A stretch of 64,000 nucleotides of DNA from Lachnospiraceae bacterium (GCA_021199475.1 JAJQHZ010000124.1:1-64000), one strand, 5' to 3'; counted from the stretch's first letter, positions 26,674 to 36,973 are shown. Made by a program: numbers and translations. Notes: generated from the letters alone by a model not told the origin.

Positions 26674-29421
26674 ATGAACCGATTAAAAAGGATTGATTTT
26701 AAAGGAGCAGTAAGTGAAAATAAGGGATTTATTCTGGGGATTATTTTGATTTCCCTGTTTCTGTTTAGTGACTGTTTGTTCGGGGAATACAAGCTTTCTT
26801 TTTCAAGTCTTATGTACAACTCGGTTCCTTTTAGCTCTTTGTCAGTCGAGACAGATGGACCATGGACTTCGGATATCGCAGACAGTGAATATCCATCCAT
26901 ATATGACACTTATTATAGTGATGACTCTCTAAGCCTGTGGAATAATAAAATTGTATTGGGAATGCCCACCGGAACGGTGGAGAATCTTTTGAATCCGTTT
27001 AACTGGTTTTATCTGCTGCCAATGGAAATTGCCATTGTATGTATCGTATTGGCAAAATATTTGTGCGCGTTTTTCTCGATGTATCTGTTTATGCGCGCGA
27101 TTGGAACGGAGAAATTTTCTGCTTCTATTGCAGGCATTGTCTACACCTTTTCCGCTGTCCTTGTCGTCTGGCTTGGCTGGGCACACAGTACGGTAGCAGC
27201 TCTGGCACCTTTGCTTTTTTATGCCATAGAAAAACTGATTCAGACAATAAAAGTGAAATATGTGCTGCTGATTTCATTGACTGTTTATGTGATGCTGGTT
27301 GCGGGGATGCCTACGTACGCCGCTTATTTTTTATATCTTGCGGGATTATATATTGTCATTTTTACAATTAAAAGATACTGGAAAGACTGGCATAAGATCA
27401 TTCTGGTAGGGGTTTTGTTTGCAGTTGGGATATTGTTAGCAGCGCTTCTTAGCCTGCCTTATACGTATAGTTTGCTGGGGAGTGTTGGAACGAATGGCTA
27501 TTCGGAATCCAGAGGGTCCTATGCGGAGGCCAGACTGGATTTGGAATATCTCAGAACGATGCTGTTTCCGAATATCAGAGAGGGGTTCTCAGCGAATGTC
27601 ATTGAATCTACGGTATATGCTGGCTTGCTGCCGATTGTGATGCTGCCGTTTACTCTGATAAACAGAAAGGGAAAGAAAAAAAATCTGTTTTTTCTGCTCG
27701 CATCCGTAGTGATCTTTCTCCTGATTTTTACAGACTATTTAACTCCATTTTTCAAGCTTCTTCCTTTGGTAAATACATCGCTGAAGGTGAGAGTCATTAC
27801 TCTTCTGATGTTTACTTTGGCAGTGCTGGCCGGAATCAGTGTGAATGATATTATCGTGAACCGTCCGTATTATCGGGAACGAAAATGGCTCTTTACGGTT
27901 CCGGTTCTCTGGTGCGGTGTGATATTGGGGTATTCTGCTTTTTATATGAAAAAAGAGGGATTATTGTCTGCGAATCTTGAGGATTGTCTGCATACCGCGG
28001 GGATTGTCCTGATTATCGCGGTTTGTCTGATCGCTCTTATGCGCAAGCAGACGAGGCTCGCAGCAACGGTACTGATCGCTGTAGTAGCGTTTGATGGTTC
28101 CAGCTTTGCGAAAGAGTATTTTCCACTGATTTCAAAAGAGGCAGATGTGATTCCGGAGGCCACGGATTCTGTGCAGTATATGTCTGATAATACAGAGGAT
28201 AATGAGCGGGTCGTTGGTCTGGGAAACTGGCTGTTATTTCCAAACACTCCTTCTTACTATGGGTTATCGGATATCAGGGGCCATTGCTTTACTGTGACGA
28301 ACGGGGATATAGAGACGTATTATCAAATGATCGATGCGGATTGTTATGCTTCGAGCACCAGGGTGGAATTTTATGAGATTGATAATTATGAGTTACTCAA
28401 ATATCTGGGAATAAAATATGTTTACGGCTCTGCTGTCGGGGAAAAGACGACGATTGCATCCTATTCGGAGGAAAAACATACATTAGGAGTCATTGAAAAT
28501 GGAACGGTTATCCGGCAGGAAATTTCTGTGGGAGAAGAGGGACTTCCAGATGCGATACAGCTTGTATTTGCGACCTATACCACGGCACCGGACAGTGATA
28601 AAACCATTGTGATGACTCTTTATGACAGCGAAACAGGAGAAATGGTCGCTCACTCCAGTTTGCCGATTTCAAGACTGGTAGACAATGGGTCTGTTTGCTT
28701 TTCGCTTGATACAGAGGAGCAGGCAGGTGCAGGCAATTATATTGTAGAAGTGTCTATTGAGGATACGGACGGTGAGACGTTCACGCTTTGGATTGCGGAC
28801 CGTGAGGAGGAGACAATTACAGTAAATGGGGAGACGCATTCAGGAAGTCTTATCATGGATCTGATTTATAATTCGGATGAGGTTACTGTGGTCTATGAGG
28901 GAGAGGATTCTCTTGTAGTAGGAGAGCTGTCGGAGTATGCGGATAAGGCGGAGCTGATCGAAACGGTTCTGGTTTATGGATCGGATGAGGAGGTTTTAAA
29001 TGCGATGGCGGAGGACTACGAGGCGAATACGATCCATGTGACAGAGGATACCGGCATAGAAGGGTATGATCAGCCGCTCGAAGATGGAGAATCCGTTGAG
29101 GTGCTTGAGTATTCAGATGATTATGTGAAAATTTCATGCAATACCGCGTATGACCGCTATCTCTCGCTGAATGATTATGATCAGTCCGGCTGGCATGCAT
29201 ATGTGAATGGGGAGGAAGTCGGGATTGAGACGGTGAACTACCTCATGCGCGGTGTGCTTGTGCCCGCAGGAGAAAACGTTATAATCGAATTCAAATACGA
29301 GCCGACAGAGGTCTATGTGACGCTGGTGATTTTTTCTGCCACAGGAGTTTTGATGATTGCTCTGTTCTTTTTGAGAAAGCGACTGCAGAAATTGATTGAA
29401 GGAACGAGAGTAGCTGCCTGA
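26674..29421 (+). CDS. YfhO family membrane protein
   Basis: Large membrane protein (about 915 aa) of the YfhO type. A first helix at about 15-38 is followed by an outside loop holding SDSEYPSIYDT-like acidic residues and LNPFNWFYLLPM, a family feature, and then about eleven helices to residue 500. A 370-residue outside beta-rich part and a last helix (YVTLVIFSATGVLMIALFFL) with a basic tail complete it. In Gram-positive bacteria YfhO-like proteins help glycosylate lipoteichoic or wall polymers with lipid-linked sugars outside the cell. I prefer ATG 26674 (GAGG upstream) to 26650. It comes after the backbone glycosyltransferases, so side-chain decoration is likely. Confidence 0.85.
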   Translation: MNRLKRIDFKGAVSENKGFILGIILISLFLFSDCLFGEYKLSFSSLMYNSVPFSSLSVETDGPWTSDIADSEYPSIYDTYYSDDSLSLWNNKIVLGMPTGTVENLLNPFNWFYLLPMEIAIVCIVLAKYLCAFFSMYLFMRAIGTEKFSASIAGIVYTFSAVLVVWLGWAHSTVAALAPLLFYAIEKLIQTIKVKYVLLISLTVYVMLVAGMPTYAAYFLYLAGLYIVIFTIKRYWKDWHKIILVGVLFAVGILLAALLSLPYTYSLLGSVGTNGYSESRGSYAEARLDLEYLRTMLFPNIREGFSANVIESTVYAGLLPIVMLPFTLINRKGKKKNLFFLLASVVIFLLIFTDYLTPFFKLLPLVNTSLKVRVITLLMFTLAVLAGISVNDIIVNRPYYRERKWLFTVPVLWCGVILGYSAFYMKKEGLLSANLEDCLHTAGIVLIIAVCLIALMRKQTRLAATVLIAVVAFDGSSFAKEYFPLISKEADVIPEATDSVQYMSDNTEDNERVVGLGNWLLFPNTPSYYGLSDIRGHCFTVTNGDIETYYQMIDADCYASSTRVEFYEIDNYELLKYLGIKYVYGSAVGEKTTIASYSEEKHTLGVIENGTVIRQEISVGEEGLPDAIQLVFATYTTAPDSDKTIVMTLYDSETGEMVAHSSLPISRLVDNGSVCFSLDTEEQAGAGNYIVEVSIEDTDGETFTLWIADREEETITVNGETHSGSLIMDLIYNSDEVTVVYEGEDSLVVGELSEYADKAELIETVLVYGSDEEVLNAMAEDYEANTIHVTEDTGIEGYDQPLEDGESVEVLEYSDDYVKISCNTAYDRYLSLNDYDQSGWHAYVNGEEVGIETVNYLMRGVLVPAGENVIIEFKYEPTEVYVTLVIFSATGVLMIALFFLRKRLQKLIEGTRVAA

Positions 29422-29493
29422 GAATTATAGATTACGAAGGCGGTATTTTGCCGGGCAAAACAGGCAGTAGAAGAAGCGGAAAGGATTACAGAT

Positions 29494-31194
29494 ATGACAG
29501 AACAAATCCGACAGGAGTATGAACGGTGGCTTCGGCTGGCAAATGAGGATGCGGATCTTTCGGCGGAGCTGCGGATGATTGCCGGGGAGGATGCGAAGAT
29601 TGAGGATGCTTTTTACCGGAATCTGGCGTTTGGTACCGGAGGCTTAAGGGGAGTGATTGGAGCCGGGACGAACCGGATGAATGTATATACTGTGGCGAAG
29701 GCTTCTCAGGGACTGGCGAATTATGTGAAGAAAAATTTTCCGAAAGAAGCCTGGAAGATTGCGGTGAGCCGGGACTCCCGCATCAAATCAGAGCTGTTTG
29801 CGCGGACCGCATCGGGGGTGTTTGCTGCTAATGAGATTCGTGTGGTGATTTATGAGGAACTGATGCCGACACCGTGTCTTTCCTACGCGGTGCGTAAGCT
29901 GTCCTGCGCGGCGGGGATTATGGTGACGGCCTCTCATAATCCGGCGAAGTACAATGGGTATAAGGTTTACGGGAAGGACGGCTGCCAGATTACCACGGAG
30001 GCGGCTGCTGAGATTTTGTCGGAGATCGAGAGCCTGGATATTTTTGATGATGTCAAGAGGATGGAATATTCGGAAGGAGTGATTTCCGGAAGAATTTCAT
30101 TGATTTCGGAGGAGGTTTATACGGCTTTTGTCGAGGAGGTAAGAGGACAGTCGGTTTTGTTTGGAGACAGGATGGAGAAGAATGTTTCGATTGTCTATTC
30201 GCCTTTGAATGGGACAGGCCGGAAGCCGGTGCTGCGCACACTGAAGGAAAGCGGCTTTACGAATATTACGGTGGTAAAAGAGCAGGAACAGCCGGATGGG
30301 AACTTTCCGACCTGCCCGTATCCGAATCCGGAGATCAGGGAAGCGATGGCGCTCGGCATGGAATATGCCGCAAAGGTTGATGCGGATCTTTTGTTGGCTA
30401 CGGATCCGGACTGCGACCGGGTCGGGATTTCGGTAAAGGATGAGGCGGGAAATTACGTCCTGCTTTCCGGCAATGAGACGGGAATGCTGCTGCTTGATTA
30501 TATCTGCAGCCAGCGGATACGGCACGGGAAGATGCCCGAGCAGCCGGTTCTGGTGAAAACCATCGTCACTACAGATATGGCGGAGCGGATTGCGGAGAAA
30601 TATGGAGTTCGAACGGTCAATGTTCTGACCGGTTTTAAGTATATTGGGGAACAGATTGGTCTGCTGGAAGCGCAGGGCAGGGCGGATTCTTATATACTTG
30701 GCTTTGAGGAGAGCTATGGCTATTTGAGCGGAACCTATGTGCGCGATAAGGATGCGGTAAATGCTGCGTTTTTGATCTGTGAGATGTTTGCATATTATAA
30801 AACAAGAGGGATTTCGCTGACAGAACAATTGAAGAAATTGTATCACGAGTTCGGTTATTCGCTGAATACCCTTCATTCATTTACCTTCGAGGGTGCGGCC
30901 GGCTTTGAGAAGATGCGGATGATTATGGCTGAATTTCGAAATGAAGTCATCCGGTTTGGCGCTAAGAATGTGAAACAGATACTGGATTACGGGGAAGGAC
31001 TGGACGGCCTTCCGAAGTCGGATGTGGTAAAGTTTTTCCTGGAGGACGACTGCTCGATGGTCGTGCGTCCTTCCGGCACGGAGCCGAAGCTGAAGGTGTA
31101 TGTTTCCGTCAGCGCGGCGGACCGGGAGACGGCAAAAACGGTGGAAAAAGAGATGATGGAGACAGTGGATGAAATAATCTGCAGATACAGGTAA
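29494..31194 (+). CDS. Phosphohexomutase (phosphoglucomutase/phosphomannomutase)
   Basis: Alpha-D-phosphohexomutase of 566 aa, the long Firmicutes type. The phosphoserine loop is TASHNPAKYNGYK, the magnesium loop ATDPDCDRVG, the sugar-binding loop GFEESYGYL and the phosphate-binding loop RPSGTEPKLK; all four are intact. It interconverts hexose 6- and 1-phosphates. Followed at once by manC and manA, it most likely makes mannose 1-phosphate for GDP-mannose, and may also make glucose 1-phosphate for rfbF and UDP-glucose. AAAGGA lies 8 bases before the ATG. Confidence 0.93.
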   Translation: MTEQIRQEYERWLRLANEDADLSAELRMIAGEDAKIEDAFYRNLAFGTGGLRGVIGAGTNRMNVYTVAKASQGLANYVKKNFPKEAWKIAVSRDSRIKSELFARTASGVFAANEIRVVIYEELMPTPCLSYAVRKLSCAAGIMVTASHNPAKYNGYKVYGKDGCQITTEAAAEILSEIESLDIFDDVKRMEYSEGVISGRISLISEEVYTAFVEEVRGQSVLFGDRMEKNVSIVYSPLNGTGRKPVLRTLKESGFTNITVVKEQEQPDGNFPTCPYPNPEIREAMALGMEYAAKVDADLLLATDPDCDRVGISVKDEAGNYVLLSGNETGMLLLDYICSQRIRHGKMPEQPVLVKTIVTTDMAERIAEKYGVRTVNVLTGFKYIGEQIGLLEAQGRADSYILGFEESYGYLSGTYVRDKDAVNAAFLICEMFAYYKTRGISLTEQLKKLYHEFGYSLNTLHSFTFEGAAGFEKMRMIMAEFRNEVIRFGAKNVKQILDYGEGLDGLPKSDVVKFFLEDDCSMVVRPSGTEPKLKVYVSVSAADRETAKTVEKEMMETVDEIICRYR

Positions 31195-31253
31195 CCTTCG
31201 TTTTTACAATAAGAAATTAATTCAAATATGGATGAAATGAGAAGGAAGTTCTT

Positions 31254-32573
31254 ATGAATATTATTTTACTTTCCGGCGGAAGTGGCAAACGGCTCTGGCC
31301 GCTTTCCAATGATATCCGAAGCAAGCAGTTTATCAAGCTTTTTAAAGACGATGCGGGGAATTATGAGTCGATGGTGCAGCGGGTGTACCGCCAGATTGCT
31401 TCGGTTGACCCATCTGCCAAAGTGACGATTGCGACCAGTAAGTCGCAGGCGAGCGCCATCCATAATCAGCTTGGGGAGAAGGTATCCGTGTGCGTGGAAC
31501 CGTGCAGGAGGGACACCTTTCCGGCAATTCTGCTTGCTGCCGCGTATCTGCACGATGAACTGGGCGTTTCCGAAGAGGAGAGCGTAGCAGTTTGCCCGGT
31601 AGATCCTTATGTGGATGACAGCTATTACAGTTGCGTTGAGGAGCTGGGAGAAATTGTGCAGCGGAATCAGGCAAATCTCACCCTGATGGGGATTGAACCG
31701 ACGTATCCGAGCGAAAAATACGGGTATATTATCCCGGAGAGCAGTGAGAGAATCAGCAGAGTAAAAGAATTTAAAGAAAAACCGGACAGGGAGACTGCAC
31801 AGAAGTATTTGGAGCGGAATGCTCTTTGGAATGCCGGTGTTTTTGCGTTTCGCCTTGGGTACCTGATAGAAAAAGCGCATAGCCTGTTTTCATTTACGGA
31901 TTATCGCGATTTATATGCAAAGTATGAGACACTGACAAAGATCAGCTTTGATTATGCGGTTGTGGAAAAAGAGTCTTCGATTCAGGTAGTGCGCTATCAT
32001 GGTGACTGGAAGGATGTTGGTACCTGGAATATGATGGCGGAGGTTATGGCGGATTCGATCAAGGGCAGGGCAGTGATGGATGATGCCTGTGAGAATACGC
32101 ATATTGTCAATGAACTCAATATTCCGATTATCTGTATGGGATGTAAGGATATGGTGATTGCCGCCAGCGGGGATGGTATTCTGGTTTCGGATAAAGAGCG
32201 GAGCGGCTATATGAAGCCTTATGTGGAGCAGGTCAGCGCAGATGCCATGTACGCGGAAAAGTCCTGGGGAACCTACACGGTGATGGATGTCCAGTCCGGC
32301 TCGATGACAGTAAAGCTTTCGATGAGAGCCGGAGAGCGGATGACCTACCACAGCCATGATTACCGGGAGGAAGTGTGGACGGTCGTTTCCGGCACCGGCA
32401 AGGCGGTCGTAGATGGGATGGAACAGATATTAAGAACCGGGGATGTTGTCACGGTTGCAGCCGGCTGCAGGCATATGATACTGGCGGAGACGAATCTGGA
32501 TATAGTTGAAGTTCAAATTGGTGAAAACATCAGTGTCGCTGATAAGAAAAAATATTCGCTGGAAGAGGAGTAG
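31254..32573 (+). CDS. manC: Mannose-1-phosphate guanylyltransferase with cupin domain
   Basis: Makes GDP-mannose from GTP and mannose 1-phosphate (439 aa). The nucleotidyltransferase signature is LSGGSGKRLWPLS at residues 6-18; FKEKPD is the second active-site motif. The C-terminal cupin (about 335-430), with MTYHSHDYREEVWTVVSG, is the type II mannose-6-phosphate isomerase domain, here somewhat shorter than in 470-480-residue enterobacterial ManC. A separate manA follows after 15 bases, so the cupin may no longer be needed for isomerase activity. AAGGAAG precedes the ATG by 5 bases. Confidence 0.93.
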   Translation: MNIILLSGGSGKRLWPLSNDIRSKQFIKLFKDDAGNYESMVQRVYRQIASVDPSAKVTIATSKSQASAIHNQLGEKVSVCVEPCRRDTFPAILLAAAYLHDELGVSEEESVAVCPVDPYVDDSYYSCVEELGEIVQRNQANLTLMGIEPTYPSEKYGYIIPESSERISRVKEFKEKPDRETAQKYLERNALWNAGVFAFRLGYLIEKAHSLFSFTDYRDLYAKYETLTKISFDYAVVEKESSIQVVRYHGDWKDVGTWNMMAEVMADSIKGRAVMDDACENTHIVNELNIPIICMGCKDMVIAASGDGILVSDKERSGYMKPYVEQVSADAMYAEKSWGTYTVMDVQSGSMTVKLSMRAGERMTYHSHDYREEVWTVVSGTGKAVVDGMEQILRTGDVVTVAAGCRHMILAETNLDIVEVQIGENISVADKKKYSLEEE

Positions 32574-32588
32574 TGCGGGAGGCCCGTC

Positions 32589-33551
32589 ATGGAAATAATG
32601 AAATTAATACCGGCGGGGAAGGATTATATCTGGGGAGGTACCCGGCTTCGGGACGAGTTTGGGAAAAAGTGTGGTCTGACGCCGTTGGCCGAGACGTGGG
32701 AATGCTCGGTTCACCCGGATGGTCCAAGCATTGTGGCAGAGGGCGCGTTTGCAGGCAGGACGCTTTCGGAAGTGCTGAAGGTTCACCCGGAATACCTTGG
32801 AACAAAGGTCGGCGAAAAAAAAGAGCTGCCGATTCTGGTGAAGTTCATTGATGCAAAGGAAGATCTGTCGATTCAGGTACACCCGGATGATGAGTATGCG
32901 AGACTGCATGAAGGGCAGAATGGGAAAACGGAGCTGTGGTATGTGATGGATGCGGCCAGGGACGCCGGCCTGATTTACGGTTTTGCGCATCCGGTGACGG
33001 CGGAAATCCTGGAGAAGGCAATCGCGGAAGGAACTCTGGATAAGCATCTTCAGAAGGTGAAGGTGAAAAAGGGAGATGTGTATTATGTCCCGGCCGGAAC
33101 CGTGCATGGAATTGGCGCGGGCACTTTGATTGCGGAGATTCAGGAGAGCTCGAATGTAACCTACCGGGTATTTGATTATAACCGGTTGGATCAATACGGG
33201 AATCCCAGGCCGCTTCATTTTGAGAAGGCTGTGGATGTGATGGACAGGAGCGTGGCGCCGGATATCCGGCAAAAATCCAGACTGGTGCATTATTACCCGG
33301 GGTGTTCCCGCGAACTTATTTGCAGATGTCAGTATTTTGAGGTGGAAAAAGTTCGTGTGAGAAAGGAGTTTTCTTTTTCGGTCAGAGAAGAATCGTTTCA
33401 AGTCTTGCTTTGCATGGATGGAAATGGTATACTGTCGGATATGTTCGACAGGTCGGTTGATTTTGCAAAAGGAGAATGTTTGTTTATTCCGGCCGACATT
33501 GGGCGTTGTTCTCTAATCGGAAATGCAGAGCTTTTAAAGGTGCGGTGCTAA
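32589..33551 (+). CDS. manA: Mannose-6-phosphate isomerase, class I
   Basis: Zinc-dependent isomerase (320 aa, Bacillus-type length) linking fructose 6-phosphate to mannose 6-phosphate. The zinc ligands are seen in SIQVHPDDEYA (His), GKTELWY (Glu) and VPAGTVHGIGAG (His). GGGAGG lies 5 bases before the ATG. With the mutase and manC it gives a complete three-gene route to GDP-mannose inside the locus, so mannose, or a sugar made from GDP-mannose, should be part of the glycan. An A8 run at about 32815 lies early in the gene. Confidence 0.93.
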   Translation: MEIMKLIPAGKDYIWGGTRLRDEFGKKCGLTPLAETWECSVHPDGPSIVAEGAFAGRTLSEVLKVHPEYLGTKVGEKKELPILVKFIDAKEDLSIQVHPDDEYARLHEGQNGKTELWYVMDAARDAGLIYGFAHPVTAEILEKAIAEGTLDKHLQKVKVKKGDVYYVPAGTVHGIGAGTLIAEIQESSNVTYRVFDYNRLDQYGNPRPLHFEKAVDVMDRSVAPDIRQKSRLVHYYPGCSRELICRCQYFEVEKVRVRKEFSFSVREESFQVLLCMDGNGILSDMFDRSVDFAKGECLFIPADIGRCSLIGNAELLKVRC

Positions 33552-33581
33552 GCTTCGGGATACGGTTATATTTGTATTTAC

Positions 33582-34862
33582 GTGGCACGGAGAGGAGTGG
33601 GCAGGTTGCTGCGCAGGTTTTTCCTGAATGATAAAAACGTAGAGAGACAGGCGGTTGTGTGGAATATTCTTGCCACAACAACAACTTCTTTTCAGTCAAT
33701 GCTTTTGATGATGGTGCTGACACGCAACAATGACTTTACGGCGTCCAGCATTATCGCAATTTCATATTCAATTGCAAATCTGGCTATGACCGTTGGAAAA
33801 TATGGAATTCGCAATTTTCAGGTTTCGGATGTTAAAGAAAAATACAGCTACGAAACTTATGCACGGGCACGAAATGTAACGGTACTGTTAATGGCGCTGT
33901 TCAGTGTCCTGTATCTTGTCCGGGGAACTGTTTTTGATCAGTACACGACGGAAAAGTCAGCCTGCATTTTGCTGGTTTGTGCTTTTAAGGGCATTGAGAC
34001 GATGGAAGATGTTCGTCACGGCCGGATGCAGCAGCTAAACCGTCTGGACATCGGCATGCGGATTCTGTCCGTTCGAAATATAGTATATATTATAGAGTTT
34101 TTTGTGGTCTATTGTCTCACAGAGAATGTATTGCTGACGCTTTTGGTATCAGTGATGACTTCTGCAGTGCTGTCCTTCGCTTTGAACCGGCTGCCGGAGG
34201 AAATCGTATATTTTAGAAGCAGCGGGAGCGGGACGGGGACCGTGCGTGATTTACTGTTGGAATGTCTTCCGGTTGCATTAATTACGTTTCTTCTTATGTA
34301 TATAGGAAATGCACCCAAATATATTATAGACTCAGTGGTGTCAGAGGAGGAACAGACCTGCTTTAATATTATCTTTATGGTTATTTTTGCAGTCAGCCTG
34401 ATGAGTACGTTTATCTTTAATCCGCTGCTCCGGAGGCTGTCGGTATTATGGAGTGAACGGGAACGGAACAAATTGCTGAAGCTCATAGCAAAGTGTATTT
34501 TATATATTACGGGGGTTGTCCTTTTTGGGATGGTCTTTGCGAACGTTATCGGACGAAAGCTTTTGGGATGGATTTATGGTGTTTCTCTGGAAAATTATAA
34601 AAATGAGGTGCTCATTATGCTGGCGAGCGGCGGCTGTATTGCAGTCCTGAATTTAATGAATCTTTTATTCGTTCTGATAAGGCAGCAGACATTTATGATG
34701 GTATTGTGTTCCGTTGTCAGTTTGGTATTGCTGTTCTTCGGGCGTGCATGTCTTGGACTTTGGGGAATGACTGGCCTGATGATCGCTTACACATTGTTAC
34801 TTGGTTTTTTAAATCTGGTTTTGCTTTTGTATTTGGTCAGGAAAGTCCGGCATTCGGCTTAG
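33582..34862 (+). CDS. Wzx-like polysaccharide flippase
   Basis: Membrane protein of about 426 aa with some twelve helices, of the MATE/Wzx-type polysaccharide transporter group. Early charged helix ends (NDKNVERQAVVWN, then VGKYGIRNFQVSD) match that group. It is expected to flip undecaprenyl-diphosphate-linked oligosaccharides. No ATG start is visible: GTG 33582, GTG 33597 and TTG 33606 are all possible; GGAGAGGAG at about 33589-33597 would best serve the TTG. Its presence beside the Wzm/Wzt exporter suggests a second, flippase-dependent glycan or lipid intermediate. The following gene begins directly after the stop. Confidence 0.82.
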   Translation: MARRGVGRLLRRFFLNDKNVERQAVVWNILATTTTSFQSMLLMMVLTRNNDFTASSIIAISYSIANLAMTVGKYGIRNFQVSDVKEKYSYETYARARNVTVLLMALFSVLYLVRGTVFDQYTTEKSACILLVCAFKGIETMEDVRHGRMQQLNRLDIGMRILSVRNIVYIIEFFVVYCLTENVLLTLLVSVMTSAVLSFALNRLPEEIVYFRSSGSGTGTVRDLLLECLPVALITFLLMYIGNAPKYIIDSVVSEEEQTCFNIIFMVIFAVSLMSTFIFNPLLRRLSVLWSERERNKLLKLIAKCILYITGVVLFGMVFANVIGRKLLGWIYGVSLENYKNEVLIMLASGGCIAVLNLMNLLFVLIRQQTFMMVLCSVVSLVLLFFGRACLGLWGMTGLMIAYTLLLGFLNLVLLLYLVRKVRHSA

Positions 34863-34916
34863 ATGGAGAACGCTGGCTTTTGGCTTAAAACAGATAAAGA
34901 AATGGAAGATTGTGAG

Positions 34917-36074
34917 ATGAAACAGGAACATCTAAAAGAAATTGTGATGATTGGACCGGTTTATCCTTATAAGGGAGGAATTGCTCACTACACGGCATTG
35001 CTGTGCAGAGCACTGAGAAATAAATACCATGTGGAGATGATTTCTTATAAAATGCAGTATCCGAAGATCCTTTTTAAAAAGGAACAAAAGGATTTCAGTA
35101 ATGATGCATTTAAATTGGAGAATACGGAATACCTGATTCACACCGCGAATCCCTTTAACTGCATTGCAGTTGCCAGGAAAATAAGAAAAAAGAAACCAGA
35201 TCTGGTGATTGTTCAATGGTGGCATCCTTATTTTGCACCATGCTACTGGATCATGGAAAAGGTGTTGGGAAAGAAGACAAAAATTCTGTTTGTCTGCCAT
35301 AATGTGTTTCCGCATGAACGATTTCCAATGGATAAAGCCCTGACGAGGCTGGTGTTGAAGAATGGAGACTGCTTTATCACGCAGTCGGGGATGGATTCCG
35401 ATGATTTACAGACTATAAAGAGAGATGCCCGTTATTGCCAGACGGTTCATCCTACTTATAACGCGTTTAAACTGAAGAATCTGACAAAATCAGAGGGGAG
35501 AGATCTGCTTTCGATTGCTTCTGAAGAGAAAATCCTTCTTTTCTTTGGGTTTGTCAGAGAGTATAAAGGCCTGAGCCATATCATTAAGGCGCTTCCTGAA
35601 ATTGTCGAGAAGGTTCCGGGGGCGAGACTGTTTATAGTGGGAGATTTTGATGGCGATAAAGAAAAATATCTTCAAATGATTCAGGAAAATCAGGTTGAAA
35701 AGAATGTCAGCATTTTTGATGGATACATTCCGGATAATGAAGTAGAGAAGTTCTTTGCCGCCTGTGATCTGGTTGTATTGCCGTATGAATCAGCTACGCA
35801 GAGTGGAATCGTCCAGATTGCCTATGGGTTTGAAAAACCGGTGGTTGTTACGAATGTTGGTGGTTTGCCTGAGGTGGTAGAGGACGGAAAGACGGGTTAC
35901 GTCGTGGAGCCTCGGAATGAAGGACAGCTTGCGGATGCGGTTGTGCGCTTTTTTAATGAGAAAAAAGCAGATGGATTTCAGGAAAACATCCAGAAAGAGG
36001 CTTACAGGTACTCATGGGACCGGATGGTGGAAGTGGTTGAACGTTTGTATCAGGATAGTTCGGAAAATGAGTAA
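34917..36074 (+). CDS. GT4 family glycosyltransferase
   Basis: Retaining glycosyltransferase with the GT-B fold (about 385 aa). The N-terminal loop VYPYKGGIAHYTALL binds the acceptor side; the C-terminal half has FFGFVREYKGLSHIIKALPEI and the donor site ESATQSGIVQIAYGFEKPV followed by TNVGGLPEVV. Mannosyl, glucosyl and galactosyl transferases share these patterns, so the sugar is unknown; mannose is plausible given the GDP-mannose genes just upstream. I prefer ATG 34917 (GGAAG 9 bases before) over 34863, which directly abuts the previous stop and lacks a ribosome site. Confidence 0.9.
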   Translation: MKQEHLKEIVMIGPVYPYKGGIAHYTALLCRALRNKYHVEMISYKMQYPKILFKKEQKDFSNDAFKLENTEYLIHTANPFNCIAVARKIRKKKPDLVIVQWWHPYFAPCYWIMEKVLGKKTKILFVCHNVFPHERFPMDKALTRLVLKNGDCFITQSGMDSDDLQTIKRDARYCQTVHPTYNAFKLKNLTKSEGRDLLSIASEEKILLFFGFVREYKGLSHIIKALPEIVEKVPGARLFIVGDFDGDKEKYLQMIQENQVEKNVSIFDGYIPDNEVEKFFAACDLVVLPYESATQSGIVQIAYGFEKPVVVTNVGGLPEVVEDGKTGYVVEPRNEGQLADAVVRFFNEKKADGFQENIQKEAYRYSWDRMVEVVERLYQDSSENE

Positions 36075-36115
36075 TTAGACTATGATTTGCGCAGTATGGA
36101 GAGGAACGTGGCAGC

Positions 36116-36970
36116 ATGGAAACAAAGGCGGTTCTGGTTATTCTGAATTATAATGATTCCGAGACGACCCTGACGCTTTGCAAAAAGATTAAGGACTATC
36201 AGGTTTTTGAAAAAATCATTCTGGTCGATAACTGTTCTTCGGACGATTCTTATGATCGATTAAAGGAGTTCGAAGTAGCAAATGACCGAATTATTTTGAT
36301 TCAAACGCAGGAAAATGGCGGATATGCAAAAGGAAATAATTTCGGGATAAGGTTTGCCATCGAAATGTGCAATCCTGAAGTTGTCTTTGTGGCGAATCCG
36401 GATGTCTTTTTTGAAGAAATGGTGGCTGTCCGTATGCTAGAGGCTCTGGAGAAGAACCAGGATGCGGGTGTCATTGCCCCCATTGTAAACCAGGGTTATA
36501 ATGTCTGGAATCAGCCCGGCTACTGGGGAATGATTGAAGAATTGTTTTTGGTTTGGTTTAATATAGATAAATTATTGATTAAGAGAAAGCTGCTGAAAAA
36601 CACTTCCATAGAAGAAGTGGGAGTGGTGGAAGGCTCCTTTTTTGCTATGCCTGCAGCAGCCTGGAGTAAGGTTGGCGGATTTGATGAGAGAACCTTTCTT
36701 TATTGTGAGGAGATCATTCTCGGAAAACGAATGAAGACCAATGGTTATCGGACTCTTGTTCTGACTGGAGAACGATATGATCATCTGCATTCTCAGAGTA
36801 TCCGAAAACAGTATCAATCGAAAGCGAAAGCTTTTGTAAACTTTTATGACAGCTTTTATCTTTATCTAAAGGAATATCTTGGAGCAAATAAGGCTCAGAT
36901 TTGGTTTTATAGAGTTTGCTATCAACTGGCCTATTTGGAAAGAAAGGTGTATGATTTGATAAAAAGGTAA
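36116..36970 (+). CDS. Rhamnosyltransferase-like GT2
   Basis: Cytosolic family 2 glycosyltransferase (284 aa) of the WbbL-like subgroup. The start VILNYNDSETT, the acidic ILVDNCSSDDS, the glycine loop NGGYAKGNNFGI and the metal motif VANPDVFFE are all present; VGGFDERTFLYCEE is the usual acceptor-site motif. This subgroup often transfers rhamnose from dTDP-rhamnose, and an rfbD gene lies at 55844, but the donor is not certain. AGAGG lies about 11 bases before the ATG. A G8 run follows the stop codon after four bases. Confidence 0.88.
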   Translation: METKAVLVILNYNDSETTLTLCKKIKDYQVFEKIILVDNCSSDDSYDRLKEFEVANDRIILIQTQENGGYAKGNNFGIRFAIEMCNPEVVFVANPDVFFEEMVAVRMLEALEKNQDAGVIAPIVNQGYNVWNQPGYWGMIEELFLVWFNIDKLLIKRKLLKNTSIEEVGVVEGSFFAMPAAAWSKVGGFDERTFLYCEEIILGKRMKTNGYRTLVLTGERYDHLHSQSIRKQYQSKAKAFVNFYDSFYLYLKEYLGANKAQIWFYRVCYQLAYLERKVYDLIKR

Positions 36971-36973
36971 AAA

